Positions 1 through 13,600 of a stretch of 64,000 nucleotides of DNA are shown here, piece after piece; the first letter of the stretch is position 1; every line of letters begins with the position of its first letter. A program made the translations under genes and the position numbers. A model generated the notes under the pieces. It saw only the letters and a program-made list of their open reading frames with translations, had not been told where the DNA came from and searched no databases. The DNA is from Imbricaverruca yamaguchii. Its lineage: Eukaryota > Arthropoda > Thecostraca > Neoverrucidae. The stretch covers positions 1-64,000 of the forward strand of contig JAOTOL010001196.1 of the NCBI GenBank assembly GCA_034440575.1, in the 5' to 3' direction.

Positions 1-620
1 CGAGGTTTCGATTCCTCGTGATGCACTTCTGCATCTCTGCTCCAGGGTAAGAAGTGGGCAAGAACATTGGTTTTCAGCCCCACCAAAACAAGGTTAATTG
101 TCAACAAGTTCCATAAGTATTTTTTTGCACTCAGCTCAAAATTGTGTCCTCCCACTACCAATGGAAAACATAAATCATACCGAGCTGCAGTGTTTAATTT
201 AGGCTTTGCACACTTTATCATGACCTGATCGCGGACCACTCCATGCAGGTCAAGCAAATTGGATAAGGAACTTGCGATGTTTTGCATGTGTACCAAAGTA
301 ACAAGTAGTTTGAAGAATATGTGTATCATGAAAATATGAAAATGGATCAAATTTGGCTGTGACTTCAGGTCACTACCATGTCATCAGTGAAAAAATAATA
401 AACCCATTTTTGGGCACTGCCAAATTGTGTTCATGTAGGAAGTTTTGTTTCAATATTTATGTGTGAGTCATTGTCACATAAAGCATCACATGAAGGAGGT
501 TCTCTTTAACCCGAGCTAGGTCAATGACCTTGCATGACCCGAGGTTAACATTTTCACATCAGATACAAACAGCATAACAGAAAAGGCACTGAGGTTTTGC
601 AGCACTGCAATCTTCCCTTT
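1..620. repeat. Old dispersed repeat, related copy at 28880-29560
   Basis: Several blocks recur in the same order near 29 kb: AAATTGGAT..GAACTT, GCATGT.TACCAA, CACTGCCAAATTGTG, CATGTAGGAAG and GAGCTAGGTCAATG (partly shuffled). Similarity is moderate and interrupted. No ORF of note. The element contains several AGGTCA/TGACCT hexamers. No gene is seen in 1-2100. Confidence 0.4.
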
Positions 621-2100
621 TTCCACTTGTGTGGAAAAGCCTCAGGGGGAATGGGTGTAAAAACATCCCTACCCAAGGCCCTCCTTGTAAAAGTCCTTGC
701 CTTATATACTTACAGTGTCACCTTTACATGTATTATGTGCTATCATTATTGAACTCTATTCTACATGTTCCTTGTAAGTAATTCTTGACATTTGTTGAGA
801 TTCCAACCCTACTAGACTCAGTCTTAGTCATGTTGTAGTCATGCACTGCTAGTGTACTACATGTTGGAGTGTCTGCTCATCCGGTAGACAGTACTAATGC
901 TCTGATTAGTGCCATTTACAGGGGTGTTCAGCACCAGATGCTCCCTTTAATCGCTGGTTGTTTTGCTTGTTTCCAACATATGTGTCAATATGTCGTGATT
1001 TAATATTCTTTATTTTTGCGTGCAGGATCCAGGGAAGTAATTCAGCCTTAAAGTGCTGGTCTAGTGGATCTCCATGGTACCAATTTTCAAGCCAGACATT
1101 TGACGATGGCAGAGGCGTCTTGATTTTAATTGATTTGTTACGATATATTGCAGCTTGGATGCAGTGCATTATGAGCTTTCCCTCCTGGTCACAGTCTTTG
1201 AGGATCTTTGTTATGGAAGCTAATCGACCTATCCTGGTCGATGAGCACAAAACCCTAAGCATGATAACATAGCAGTTCTTTAAAGAGCAGTTGCACTCTG
1301 CCATGTCATTGTCAAGCCAGCATGCTTGTTTGAAGTCACTTGAAGACTGGTGGACAGGCCTGGTTGCTTGAGGTAACTTAGTCAGGGCACATAATGGGTT
1401 TTAAAATATCATTCAAATTCATAAAATGAAAATTTAAATTCATGGTCCATGATACATGTCCTCATCATGACAAAATTGAATAATTTGAGAAACATTGATA
1501 CAAAATAGCTGTCCTGCTCTACCCTGCCCTTCCTGCCTTTCCTCTACTTGCCCTGCCCAGCCCTTTCCTTCCCAGTTATATCTTTTCCGGGGTTGGGAAA
1601 ATGGGCTATTCCTCAATTTTGGGAATCCAGAACATCCTCTGCATATAACTATGCTCTCATCTTTCTCATTTGGAGGTAGGATAGTGCTGATTGACAATAA
1701 ACTGTTTTTTTTTAAGTGGTTGAGATTCACTTGAAGTGCAAGCTGAATTTCTGGTGTCAAAGATTTGAAGAAAATTATTATCTCTGCCATACAACTTTTC
1801 TTTTCTCATCCAGTACCTCGAAATAACCAAATCATGATCATATATTAGAGGCATCATTTTCTGAAAATCATGAGGGATAGTGCATGGAGGCAATGCATAG
1901 GCTGAAATCCATCCAGAAAATGGTGTAACATGCACCACATTGGGTCTCATGCTAAAATTATATTTATTGTGGGAGGAAATAATGGGTCCAAGTCCCCGAG
2001 AGGTATGCAAACCGTACCATTGTATATTACCCCATCTCACCCCATCAACATTTGATACAATGTGCCTGTCATCCAAATCGGTGTCGTTTATCACCAGAAG

Positions 2101-2232
2101 TCATATTGTCCAGCTCCATGTTGTCATATTGTCCAGCTCCACGTTGTCATATTGTCCAGCTCCATGATGTCATATTGTCCAGCTCCATGATGTCATATTG
2201 TCCAGCTCCATGTTGTCACATTGTGCAGCTCA
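2101..2232. repeat. 23-bp tandem repeat before the first visible TDRD5-like exon
   Basis: About six units of TCATATTGTCCAGCTCCATG+TTG. Ends some 20 bp before the exon acceptor. The unit contains CAGCT, similar to the acceptor-exon border GCAGCTGAC. Confidence 0.85.
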
Positions 2233-2256
2233 ATTTCGTGTTGTTGGCGCAGGCAG

Positions 2257-2588
2257 CTGACAAACGAGCCGCTGCCGTACCGTCGACTGGGCTTCCCGAC
2301 CGTCGAGGAGTTCCTGCTGTCGGCCACGGACGTGTGCCAGTGTCGGCGTCTGCCGACCGGCCAGCTCCTGCTGCTGCCGTCTGCGACCCCACCACCGCGC
2401 ACGTGCGCAAGATGGTGGAGCGCAGTCGGAGGCCGCGCCAGACGGCCGGCGGCCGCGCCAGTCGCGTCAGTGGCGGCGCCAGTCGCGTCAGTGGCGGCGC
2501 CAGTCGCGCCGGTCGGCCGTGCGCGTCGCCCTGCCTGCCGCCCGACGCCCGCGCGTCCGTGCTGGCCTTGCTGGCGCTCCACCCGGGG
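2257..2588 (+). CDS. TDRD5: TDRD5-like exon: LOTUS1, repeat linker, start of LOTUS2
   Basis: The acceptor lies in GGCGCAGGCAG at 2247-2256. The frame reads [19 protein letters not shown], the characteristic core of a LOTUS (OST-HTH) domain. After a one-base frame shift near 2370-2385 it continues as [18 protein letters not shown], the end of LOTUS1. A linker with a 21-bp in-frame repeat (SRVSGGA) follows, then the first LOTUS2 helix ([14 protein letters not shown]) up to a donor at 2589 (GTGGGT). The exon ends in phase 0, as the next exon needs. The frame shift is either an assembly indel or decay. Confidence 0.72.
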
Positions 2589-4462
2589 GTGGGTGCGGTG
2601 GCGGCTCGACTGTCGGGCTCGGTGGTGCGTGAGTCGGACTGCCGCTGGTCTGTGCTCTGTTCTGCTGGTTTCCGTGGCCGGTGTTGGCTCCTGCCGCGGT
2701 TGTGTCGCGCTTTTTGGCCGTCGCAGGTTGGTGTCGTGTTCTCTAGCCCGGCCCAGTGTAATGTCATATCCTCTTGTCTGTTCCTTGCCGGAATTTCGTA
2801 CTGTCAGCTGCTCTAGGTCAGCGCCGTGTTTTCGCCTAAGTTCCTTTTTTGCTTAAATACCTTCCGCTTTGCCGATTCTTAATAGTCCATGACTTAAATT
2901 TGAGTGGAAGATTATTTGGTCACTGAGGTGACCGGTTCTTGCGACTCATTGGACATGCCATTCATGTCTCATTGGTTCATGCCATCAAGCGTCGCCAGAA
3001 TTTCGCGCTGATTGCTCCTTGAGGCAAGCGCGTAGAATATAGGTAAAACGATGACATATTAACCCGGACAACCGAGACAACACTTTGCCAGACTACCCAT
3101 CTAAGGAGAGTCGCCACCCTGTCCACAATTGAAATGGAGCAGCATGGTTATAAGCAAGGCACGTGTATTCTCATGCCTAAATAATGAGCGCAGTATGTAA
3201 CAGGACGAATCCGTGGTGTTAGATTTCGGGCTTTCGATCAACCTTACATTTCCTGTCACATTTGAAATATTTTGTGGGAATTTTGCTCATAATTTGTGGG
3301 GTCTTTTCTGTACGATCTTTTGACATGTTGTTACTTTGAGCATTTGTAAAAAATAATTACGTCATTTGCTGTCTTTTGTTTTTCACGATTTTATTGGCCC
3401 GATTTCTACCATGTTTTCATGACTTGCGTACAACTTGCTCACGATGTTTTGTCCTATGCCATCTTGATCTTATTATTGTCTGTCTGCAATTTTGTCCGGC
3501 ACGATCCTACAATAAGCGACCTTTCCTTGCGGTGGTATGTGCTGTAATCGTAGCCCGCATACTTCCGGAAAATCAGTCGAATTTTTCTTCGTTGTTCATT
3601 GTTTCTTAATTCTTCCAGAGTTGTGTGTCTGTGTGTGTGTGTGTGTTGGTATGGTGACGATGCCGTCCGCTATGCAGTGGTAATCTGCACGAACCGTAAG
3701 CCCGGATGCTTGTGCGCTAGTAGAACATGGTTTCCACAATTTCTCTGACCAATCTTTTATCGCAGGGCATTCATCTGGACGAATTCAACGTCAAGCACAA
3801 GGAGCAGTTCGGTTCCCCGATTCTGTTTGTGAACCTGGGCTTTTCTCGATGCAACACACGCTCGAGAGTTTGTCCAGTCTTGTGCGGATAAAGCAAACCG
3901 CCACCGGCACCAAGGCATTCCCGGTGCCGACGGCGGGTTAGCAAGGCGGTTCGGTGAGTCTGGTCATGGCGTCATACGTCGTCTCTGGATTCCACAGCCT
4001 CGGTTGTGTAATGTGGTTTTCATAGACTATCGTTTCAGGTCGTAGGTCAATGGTTAGATGCGGTCGAATAGTTGAACTCGGCATGGGAGCTTCCAAAGTA
4101 GTGACCAAAATACAGTATTGCCTGGAACCGAGGGATAAGGAAGTGGACATCAAGTTAGCCCCCCCAGAGTGACTCAGAAGCTAAAAGATCATCTAGCAGT
4201 GGGTAACCGACCTTGTTTGAGCCGATCCGCTTTGAAGAAGCCTGTGCTGCAATGTCCTGGAATTCCGATTTTGTGTGGAAAACGACACCTATGAGATGTT
4301 TTCGTGTTGACCTCCAGTGAACAGTTTCGACATCCTGAATTTTTTTTTCAGTGAAGCTCACAATGCACAGCTGTACTATCTGTTACCTTTTTATTTACGA
4401 TACATGATTCCAGGCATCAGCGCATAGTCTTGTCACCAGGTGCCGCGTGCATTTGTCAATAT

Positions 4463-4526
<64 letters not shown>

Positions 4527-4542
4527 ATATTTGACAAATGCA

Positions 4543-4605
<63 letters not shown>

Positions 4606-7600
4606 ATTATATATATTATATATACTGTTGTGCACCGAACTGAGCCTCCCACAGTGTCGTGACCGAGTTGTCAGTAAGTGCCAGTGCCGGTGCCGGGGGC
4701 AGCAGTTGTGTGTCTGACTAAGCCTCCCACTGTGTCGTGGCTGAGTTGTCAGTAAGTGCCAGTGCCGGTGCCGGCGGCTGCAGTTATGTGTCTGACTAAG
4801 CCTCCCACTGTGTCGTGGCTGAGCTATCGGTCAGTGCCGGTGCCGGGGGCAGCAGTTGTGTGTCTGACTGAGCCTCCCACTGTGTTGTGACTGAGCTATC
4901 GGCCAGTGCCGGTGCCGGGGGCAGCAGTTGTGTGCCTGGCTGAGTCGCTGTGCCTAAGGTGTCGCAGTGACAGTCAGTGACAACGTCTGCGTCGAGTGGA
5001 GTTGCATGATTTCGACTCTCCCGGAGCGTTCGACACTGGCGCATGCACCTTGGTCAGCCGCCATATCAGACAAGAAAGATCCTACTTGTGCAAGAATAGA
5101 CGTGCGCGATACCTATGCAATGTAATAGTTGGTGCTATCGGGGTTTATGGGCAAGCTGTATGAGTTAATCAGCGCCCACATGTAATGTGATAATGTGCAC
5201 CACACTATTGTTATATGTACGTTATTTATTAAAGTAGTCTAGTTAGTTAGTTATTAGGGATTTATGGCGCATTGACTATTTTTGTTATGTAGCGCCCATA
5301 AAGTATGGTCTAGAAATAAGGTGACCTGTGGCCAGATGTGTAGTGGTCAGAGTCTAACCCGCGGCTCGCGGTGACGCAGGCGCCGGCGCTGACCGCTCAG
5401 CTGCGACCCGACCGGCAACAAATAACCGGACGACAGGAGATGCGCCGCCCTCCCGACCGCCCACACAGACGTTTGTATCCTGTGAGTGCCCCTGCCGGTC
5501 CACCCGACCGTTCAAAGCACAGGAATACGCGCCCAGATCCAGGGTGCGTGCCGATCACCAGCATATGTAGACCGATATCAAACCGTATGCTAATTGTCAT
5601 GCCCGTGAGCAATGATGCGGAAAATTGAGTCGTGTGAAGTTGTCGGATAATTAATGCAGAAGGATTGTGGAACTGGAAAGTCGTGCCAACATGTTCTTGC
5701 TGCGTTAAGACGCTTCAGTAGTTGCCTTCAGCGGTTTAAAGAAAACGAAAAAAAACTGATTATGGGCGCTTGGTCGAATCCCAGTCATTTCATGTTATTT
5801 TATCGCCATTTCAGAACATGAATTATAAATGGGCGCTGTATGACCGAAGCAGTCGATGCGCCCCTAAGCCCAAATAACCAACCAACATGGATTCGAAAAG
5901 TAAAAAAATGTTCGGCATTTCTCACGTCTTCCAGTGTCCTTTGACGAGGCGTCATGTCGGCGCATATTGTCGTATGCGTCCTGCTCGCCTGACCGGCGAC
6001 TGGGTAGATGCCGAGTGCACCCGCTGACCCACGCTGTTGCTTCCAGATGAAGACTGCGTGGAAGAGTTGACCCAAGCCTTGCGAGCGGTGCTGCAGAAGC
6101 AGGAGGATCCTGTGAAGGCCACCGAAGTCATGGAGCTATACCGGGTAGGAAGCACAAGGATGAAGCCTGTCACTATGCAATGAGCTTACACTTAATCAAG
6201 TGGGCTTGCAGCGGGGGAGGGTGCGGTAGCTCAGTTGGTAGAGCGTCGGACTCTTGATCGCAAGATTGTGGGTTCGAATCTCGCAACTGGCGGCATCCAC
6301 CGAGTCCACCCGCGACCAATCGGTGTGAGAGGTTGGCGACGCTATATGACCTTACGGTTGAATGCATCGTAAAAGAGCCCAAGGTTAATAACCCAAGGGT
6401 TTGCAGTGGGAAAATGTTAAATCCCGTGCGCACTAATGACCGGGATACGTAACTCTCTGCATGAACACAAATTTGATTATCATGGTGACGGGGTTTTGGT
6501 TTTGGAATTGTGCAGTGGTCTTAGGTCATTTTGTTTCTGACTAACTGCTTTCAGCTATATAACATGTGGTACTGAAAACAACTGAAACCACCACGACGAC
6601 TGCTATGCTGTGTTTCATTTTGTATTGTGTTTCCTGTCAAAACTGAAAGTGCTGCTGCACGTTAATTTGTGTTGATGTTGGCGGATAGTATTGTATGTGT
6701 CGTGTAGCAAGGCTCTTGGCCACCTCCAAAGACTCCAACCCTGACCACCTCCATGGGCGCTAAATGACCTCGTAGCCGGCGCGCCCCTTAAGGCCAAGTC
6801 ATCAATCAATCATGCGTGTCCAACTATATAATTAGTTGCACCGCACCGTGGCAGAGTCGTTTCAAGTCAGCAATGAGGAGAGTTCAGGGTGGCGCCATGT
6901 TCTGTAGCTGTATGTAGCGCAGGGTTGGATATGTGCTTTGGCCCAAAGTATTTTGTTAGTATAGTTGTTTCAGTTCCCAGCTCGAATAATTTTACTTTTC
7001 AGGTTTTTCATACTCTCTCAGTAGTTTTAGGTTAAACCAGTCGGCTTGCGAGAGAAGTAGGTCGGGCGGAGTTCGTCGTCGAGCAGCACCATTCAGCCGG
7101 CAGGGGGTATGCGGCGGCAGCTCTCACACAGCCGTGGTGTAACCCAACGTCTGGTGCGGCAGCGGCAGCACGGCCGCAACCTTGACCTGGCCGCCTACGG
7201 CTTCACGGGCGTGCTGGGCGCGCTGGCGTCGCTGGGCCCTCCGTTCCAAATGGAGAAGCGAAACGACGAGTGGCACGTGTCGCTGCAGCGGGAGGATGCC
7301 GAGTCATCGCCCGACGGCCAACTTCCAGCTGGTCTCCGTCCCAGCCAGCCTGGCACAGGTCAGCGGGCCAGCCAGCCCACCACAGGTCAGTGGGCCAGCC
7401 AGCCTGGCACAGGTCAGTGGGCCAGCCAGCCTGCCACAGGTCAGTGGGCCAGCCAGCCCGCCACAGGTCAGTGGGCCAGCCAGCCTGGCACAGGTCAGTG
7501 GGCCAGCCAGCCTGGCACAGGTCAGTGGGCCAGCCAGCCCGCCACAGGTCAGTGGGCCAGCCAGCCCGGCCACAGGTCAGTGGGCCGACCAGCCTGTCAC

Positions 7601-10600
7601 AGGTCAGTGGGCCAGCCAGCCCGCCACAGGTCAGTGGGCCAGCCAGCCCGCCACAGGTCAGTGGGCCAGCCAGCCTGTCACAGGTCAGTGGGCCAGCCAG
7701 CCTGTCACAGGTCAGTGGGCCAGCCAGCCTGTCACAGGTCAGTGGGCCAGCCAGCCCGCCACAGGTCAGTGGGCTGACCCGTACCTCTCACACCCGACTG
7801 GTCTCTGTCCCAGCCCAGCCCGCCACAGGTCAGCGGGCCAGCCAGCCTGTCACAGGTCAGTGGGCCGACCCGTACCTGCCGTGGTGCTCTCGCACTGGCT
7901 GCCGCTGCTGACCACTGCAGTCGATGCGTCCTTAAGCCCCTCGAAATAAATACCTGATCAGCTGTGGTGGTCATGTTGCACGTCTGTCGTGGTCGGACTG
8001 GGCGGCAGATACCCCACCACACCATCACTCCGTCATACCCTGACACCACGGACATGAAGTCGCCTAGCACCATGTCCTTTTGTCTTCTTTTTGTTTTATT
8101 TCACTGCGCACCAAATCGCCTGATGTTCCTGCATTCAATAATTGTATGCCGTTGTTTTTGTCAACTTGTCTATTTTGTCTACTTTTAAAAAGTTCATGGA
8201 GCACTGCAAAGTCATCCAGCCATGCCAGACATCCTTCTTTATGCTCTTAAGAAAACAGGGGTTACGCCAAGAGGTTAATCAGGGTTACTCCGAATAGATG
8301 TTGCTCTCTACGCGACCCGCCATGACTTTCCTTGGGTTCTCTATGTTTGGCTTAGTTATATGAAATGAGCACATTTATTGATGAAGGAGAGCACGACAGT
8401 TATTCCGAGCATACGCTAAGCCTTTGCACCTCTTGTGGATTTCGTGTTTACGTTTTTTGTAGCATTCAATTGTTTTACAAGGCATGTTGCTCTGAGCTGA
8501 TAAGAACCGACTCATTGGCTGCGGAAGCACATTTCTACCCCGGTTGATATCAATGATCAGAATCCTTGATTATTCCGACTTATTCTGGGTAAAGCGAGAA
8601 AAAAAGTGGCAAGTACTTCGACATTTATTGATGGGTCTTATGAAGGGCTATGAACTAAATGAGACGAAGCAAAATCCACCTAGCATGTCAATCACGTGAG
8701 AAAGCCTAAAGTTGGACCGCTGTCATATTTGTCATAGTTTTTGCTTTACCCAGAGTGAGTCCGAATAATTAAGCATTTTGATCATTGACTCATTATCGTT
8801 GAATTATTTTTCCACTGTTTGGTTCTTGAAATATTATCGAGGAATATGTTTCAAAGACCAGGCGTTTATAGGTGAATCAACCAATCGGGAACTATGTCAA
8901 GACGTTAGTGTTCAGTGCTGGCCATGTCAAGTGTGACCATGTCAAGTGTGGCCAAATGGGCGCTAAATGACCTTGTAGTCGGCGCGCCCTTAAGCCAAAA
9001 TCAATCAATAAATCAGTCAAGTGTGGCCTGTCTGATGCCCTGATGTCAGGTGTGGTCTGCCTGATGCCCTGGTGTCGTCGGGTGTGGTCTGCCTGATGCC
9101 CTGTGTCGTCGGGTGTGGTCTGCCTGATACCCTGGTGTCGTCGGGCGTGGTCTGCCTGATGCCCTGGTGTCGTCGGGTGTGCCCTGTTTAATGTCCTGGC
9201 GTCCGATGTAACCCTTGGTGCCTGTTGTCAGGCGTGCCCTGTTTAATGCCGTGTTGTCGTCAGGCGTTGCCGTGTTGGTGCGCGCTGGTGACGCGGGATG
9301 CGGCCTGTTCCAGCTGTTGCTGTGGAGAAGGCCGATGAGGCGGCTGACACCCCCGACGTCGACTGTGCCGGCGGGGCCGAGCCGACCGGCGACGACCAGC
9401 CGCTGCGCTACACCGTGCAGCGGCTGCAGTGGCTGGAGGGGGGAGCGCAGGTGGCCACCGAGGCCGGCTACCCGCTGCTGGAGGTGGTCGTCACGCACGT
9501 GAGTGTCGACCGCTGCTGGTGGCACTGCCGTGTGCACTCTGTCGCTGTTGTGCCGGACACTTCGTATGGGCGCTAAGTGACCTGGTAGTCGGCGCGCCCT
9601 TAAGCCCAAATAATCAATCAACCGGACACTTCGTGCGTCGCCTGTGGGGTGAGTGGGTGCGATGGCGTGGGGAGGTGAAGGCGAAGGACGTTGTGGCTAG
9701 CCTTGATGTGGACGTCCAATGACTTCAGCGTCCTGTGATTCCAAGATTTGAGTGAGAGCCAGCACGTGATAGAAGTTTGTTTGAACCTACTGGAAAAGGT
9801 TTAGATTCCTTGCATTGGTTTCCATGAAATATGCCAGTAGTCATATGTAGTTGTTGATGGCAATCTTAACACACCCCACGTTTGCATATTTTCGTGACTT
9901 ATTTTGTGTTTTTCACAGTTCAATGCCATTATATAACAAGTTGTCGGCTTCTTTCGACGCCATTGCGGTTTATGACGTCTTGAATTCTCCCGACTAAGCA
10001 TTCATTGAACCCTCCACAGGCTAATTGAAATAGTTGTCGACGCGTCCTAAAGCCCAAATAACTAACTAACTAACAGGCTAATTGGACCCTTGGAACCTCC
10101 ACTACAAAGGATGGATGCCAGGCACTGCATGCCTACTGCCGTGCACAGTGGTTGTAATGCACTGCAGGTGTATATTACGCTCGCCAGATCCCATGTCGTG
10201 ATGTCAGTCTGGAGCCAGTGCTGGCGTTCACACGTGCTGTGGCCTGCACGGTGTTCAGGTGGTGTCTCCGAGCGAGTTCTACTTCATCGTGTCGCCGGCG
10301 CCGGAGCAGCTGAGCCGGCTGGACGAGCGGATGGCCGAGGTGTACGGCTGCCGTCCGCCGCCGTCCGACCGGCAGCCGACCGTCGGCCGCCCGCTGGCCG
10401 CCCGTACCGCTGCTGGGTGGAGACGCGCCCTGCTGCTGGGCGTGGTCGTCAGCCAGGCCAAGGTGAGAGGCGAAAGCGGGCGGCTGACTATCGGCCGCCC
10501 GTGTACCGCTGTCGGCTGGAGCGCCACGCGCCCTCCTTCTGGGCGTGGTCGTCAGCCAGGCCAATGTGAGAGGCGAGACGGCTGACTATCGGCCACCCGT

Positions 10601-13600
10601 ACCGCTGTCGGCTGGAGACGCGCCCTCCTTCCTGGGCGTGGTCGTCAGCCAGGCCAAGGTGAGAGACGGACGACTGCGATGCCTGGTGGGACTGAAGACA
10701 AGCTGCACGGCGAGCCTGTCGGGTGGGGTTACAGACAGGCCCGTCAGAACCAGAAGTGGGGTGTGATCAGTGATCAGGACCAGGAGACGGGGAGGTGGGG
10801 AGAAGGTTCGGTCAGTGATCACGTCATGGCTGGTGTGGCGAGGGGCGCCTCTCCGTTGATTGTGCACCAGTGCATTGTATGGCGTCGTGGGTGATGGCTT
10901 TTCAGATGTGACGGATTCTGATATGTGGTGAAAATGCATTGTCATTTGGAACGTCAAGCGAGCCCGAGTCTGTAAGGTGTGCTTCGGTACATTGTACCGA
11001 CTCGGGGCACCGTGGGCTAGATATGTGGTGCATCAGCCTGTTACCTCCAGCTTGTTCCAGAACTTGAATATTACGACCTTCTTCTTTCAGGCGCTACATA
11101 GTCGATGTAGTCGATGCGCCCTAAAGCCCTAATGACTAACTAACTAACTAGCAACATTTCCGGCATCAGGCCCGTGTGTTCTCCGATTATGTCTATAGTC
11201 CGAACGGCCATGCAGTTGAAGCTGTGCAGGCACGAGGTGATGCTCGTCGTTCTGTGCAGGTGTACCTGGTGGACACGGGCGCCACGCTCATGCTGCCGCT
11301 CACCCTCGATCCACCCGCTCAAGCCGAGCCTCATCGAGCCTCCGGTCATGTGTCATCTGGTGAGTCAATTGCAACACAAGGCTCTGTTCTCCGCCACCGT
11401 CGTGCCGCCGGCTATGAGCGGGAACGTTTTTTGGTCCTGTCACACATTCCACTCAGGTTCGTTTTATTAGTGCTTTGTGAGCATAGCAGCAGTCGTTGCG
11501 TACTACAGACGATGTGACTAATTTCTCCGTCGAATAGGATGCTTACATTTTTAGCTGTGAGTGGCACCGCTCTGGTGCTCCCTGACGATTAGCCACGCCT
11601 TGTTGCCCCCCACCCCCAACCCCACCCCAGGAGTTCAGATCTGCTAGCACACCCAGTGATGCTCATGGTCATACGCAACGCAGCCCCTCGCAATGACACC
11701 GCTCCTAACGGCACCTGTTCACCCCTTCCCAGCATTGCTACCAATCCCAGTCATCCTGGCTCCTGTTCACCCCTTCCCAGCATTGCTTCCAATCCCAGTC
11801 ATACTGCCTCCCTGTTCACCCCTTCCCAGCATTGCTAGCAATCCCAGTCATGCCGGCCCCCGGCTGCCAGCCGGGACTGAGTACTGCAGCGCGGCTGATG
11901 GTCGCTCCGGCTGGCCTCCGCCGACGGCCGTGTCTGTGAGCCTGGTCAGCGTTGCCGTGTGTTGCAGGGCTCACTGGCGAACATCGAGCCGGCGCTGAAC
12001 CAGTGGAGTGACGCCGCCGGCCGTCTGTTGCGCTCCCTGACCGCCGACGGCGCCGTCCTGATGGCAGTCGTGCTGCGGCAGACCGAGGTCAGTGGTGTAT
12101 ATATATATATATACACACATATGCACTTATGTATGTGTGTATTCATGTAAGCATGTGTATGTATGTATGTGTGTGTGTGTGTATGTATGTATGTACATAT
12201 ACATTTATATACATATACGTTTATATACATTTATATACATATACATTTATATACATATATATACATGTATATCTACATATATATGCATATATACTATATA
12301 TATATATATATCAATACACATAGTTGCACAACATCTATTGTTCCAATCTATAAATATGCTTCTTCATACTACTGCTTTGCATAGGTTGCCATATTGCACT
12401 GGTAAATCAGTCGGCAGTCTATTCCATGCTTCAGTTAGAATATGTTGAAATGATGGCCACAGAGCAGCGGCGGACTGAGTTAGGTCGTCAGCAGCGCCCT
12501 TCTACTCCCCTGTCTGTGGCACTGTAGAGATGGATGGTGCACCCCTTCCGATCCCCTGGCTGTGGCACTGTAGAGATGGAGGGTGCACCCCTTCCGATCC
12601 CCTGGCTGTGGCACTGTAGAGATGGAGGGTGCACCCCTTCCGATCCCCTGGCTGTGGCACTGTAGAGATGGAGGGTGCACCCTTTCCGATCCCCTGGCTG
12701 TGGCACTGTGGAGATACAGGGTGCACCCCTTCCGATCCCCTGGCTGTGGCACTGTAGAGATGGAGGGTGCACCCTTTCCGATCCCCTGGCTGTGGCACTG
12801 TGGAGATACAGGGTGCACCCCTTCCGATACCCTGGCTGTGGCGCTGTAGAGATGAAGAGTACACACATCCCGATCCTCACACAACGGCACTGTAGAGACG
12901 GAAGGGAACACCGAGCACTATTTCCGGTCCACTGCCGACGAAACTGTAGAGATGAAACTTTTTCGCACTTTTTGCACCCGTTCCGGCTCCCTATCGATGA
13001 CACTAGAGCCGGAATGGATACGAACGGCCTCCTGTCTACAGCGCTAAAGGTGCTGACATTGCGCCCATCCCGGTCCCATGCCGACCCACTGCACACACGG
13101 AGGAATCACCCAACACCCTGCCGGTCCCCTGTCAACGGCATTGTGGGGAGGGGACAGCACCCCTTCTGGTCTCACGCCCAGGTCGCTGTGGGGATCAAGG
13201 CGATGCTCGCAGCCCCTTTCCAGTCTTCCGGTGTGGAAGGAAGCCATGACACAATAGCTCCACATGAAGCTTCCGAAGCCAATCGAATGTGCATAAGCAG
13301 CTTTTGTTTTCTTGCTACGGAATGGATTTGCATCTCTATCCTCACAGCTCTACCGACTCTAACGTCACGCCGGCAATACAGCCGTGTCACCACCCCCGGC
13401 TGTCCCGGTCATGCCTCCAGCTCGGCTGTGCACATACCAACCCACCTGGGCCGCTGTCAGACCTGGGTCGACTGATCTGACGGGCGTGACTCGGGGAAGG
13501 ATGGGCGAGGCACGAATACACACGCCCATGGCGATACGTCTTGGCTTGTGTTTGGCTTCAAGCTCCGTTTCCGACGTCCTGGCACTTTGTTGCGGGTCCC

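Noticed and set aside
4466..4662. ORFs of alternating Tyr-Ile
   Set aside because: Translations of (TA)n microsatellites, as also at 12092, 19841, 27080, 36247 and 38397.
6218..6295. tRNA gene (Lys-like)
   Set aside because: Boxes A and B are present, but the acceptor stem does not pair and the unit continues into a repeated SINE body.
7109..7949. Long ORFs of [13 protein letters not shown] repeats in three frames
   Set aside because: They exist only because the 27-bp unit is a multiple of three; the exon is supported only up to about 7358.
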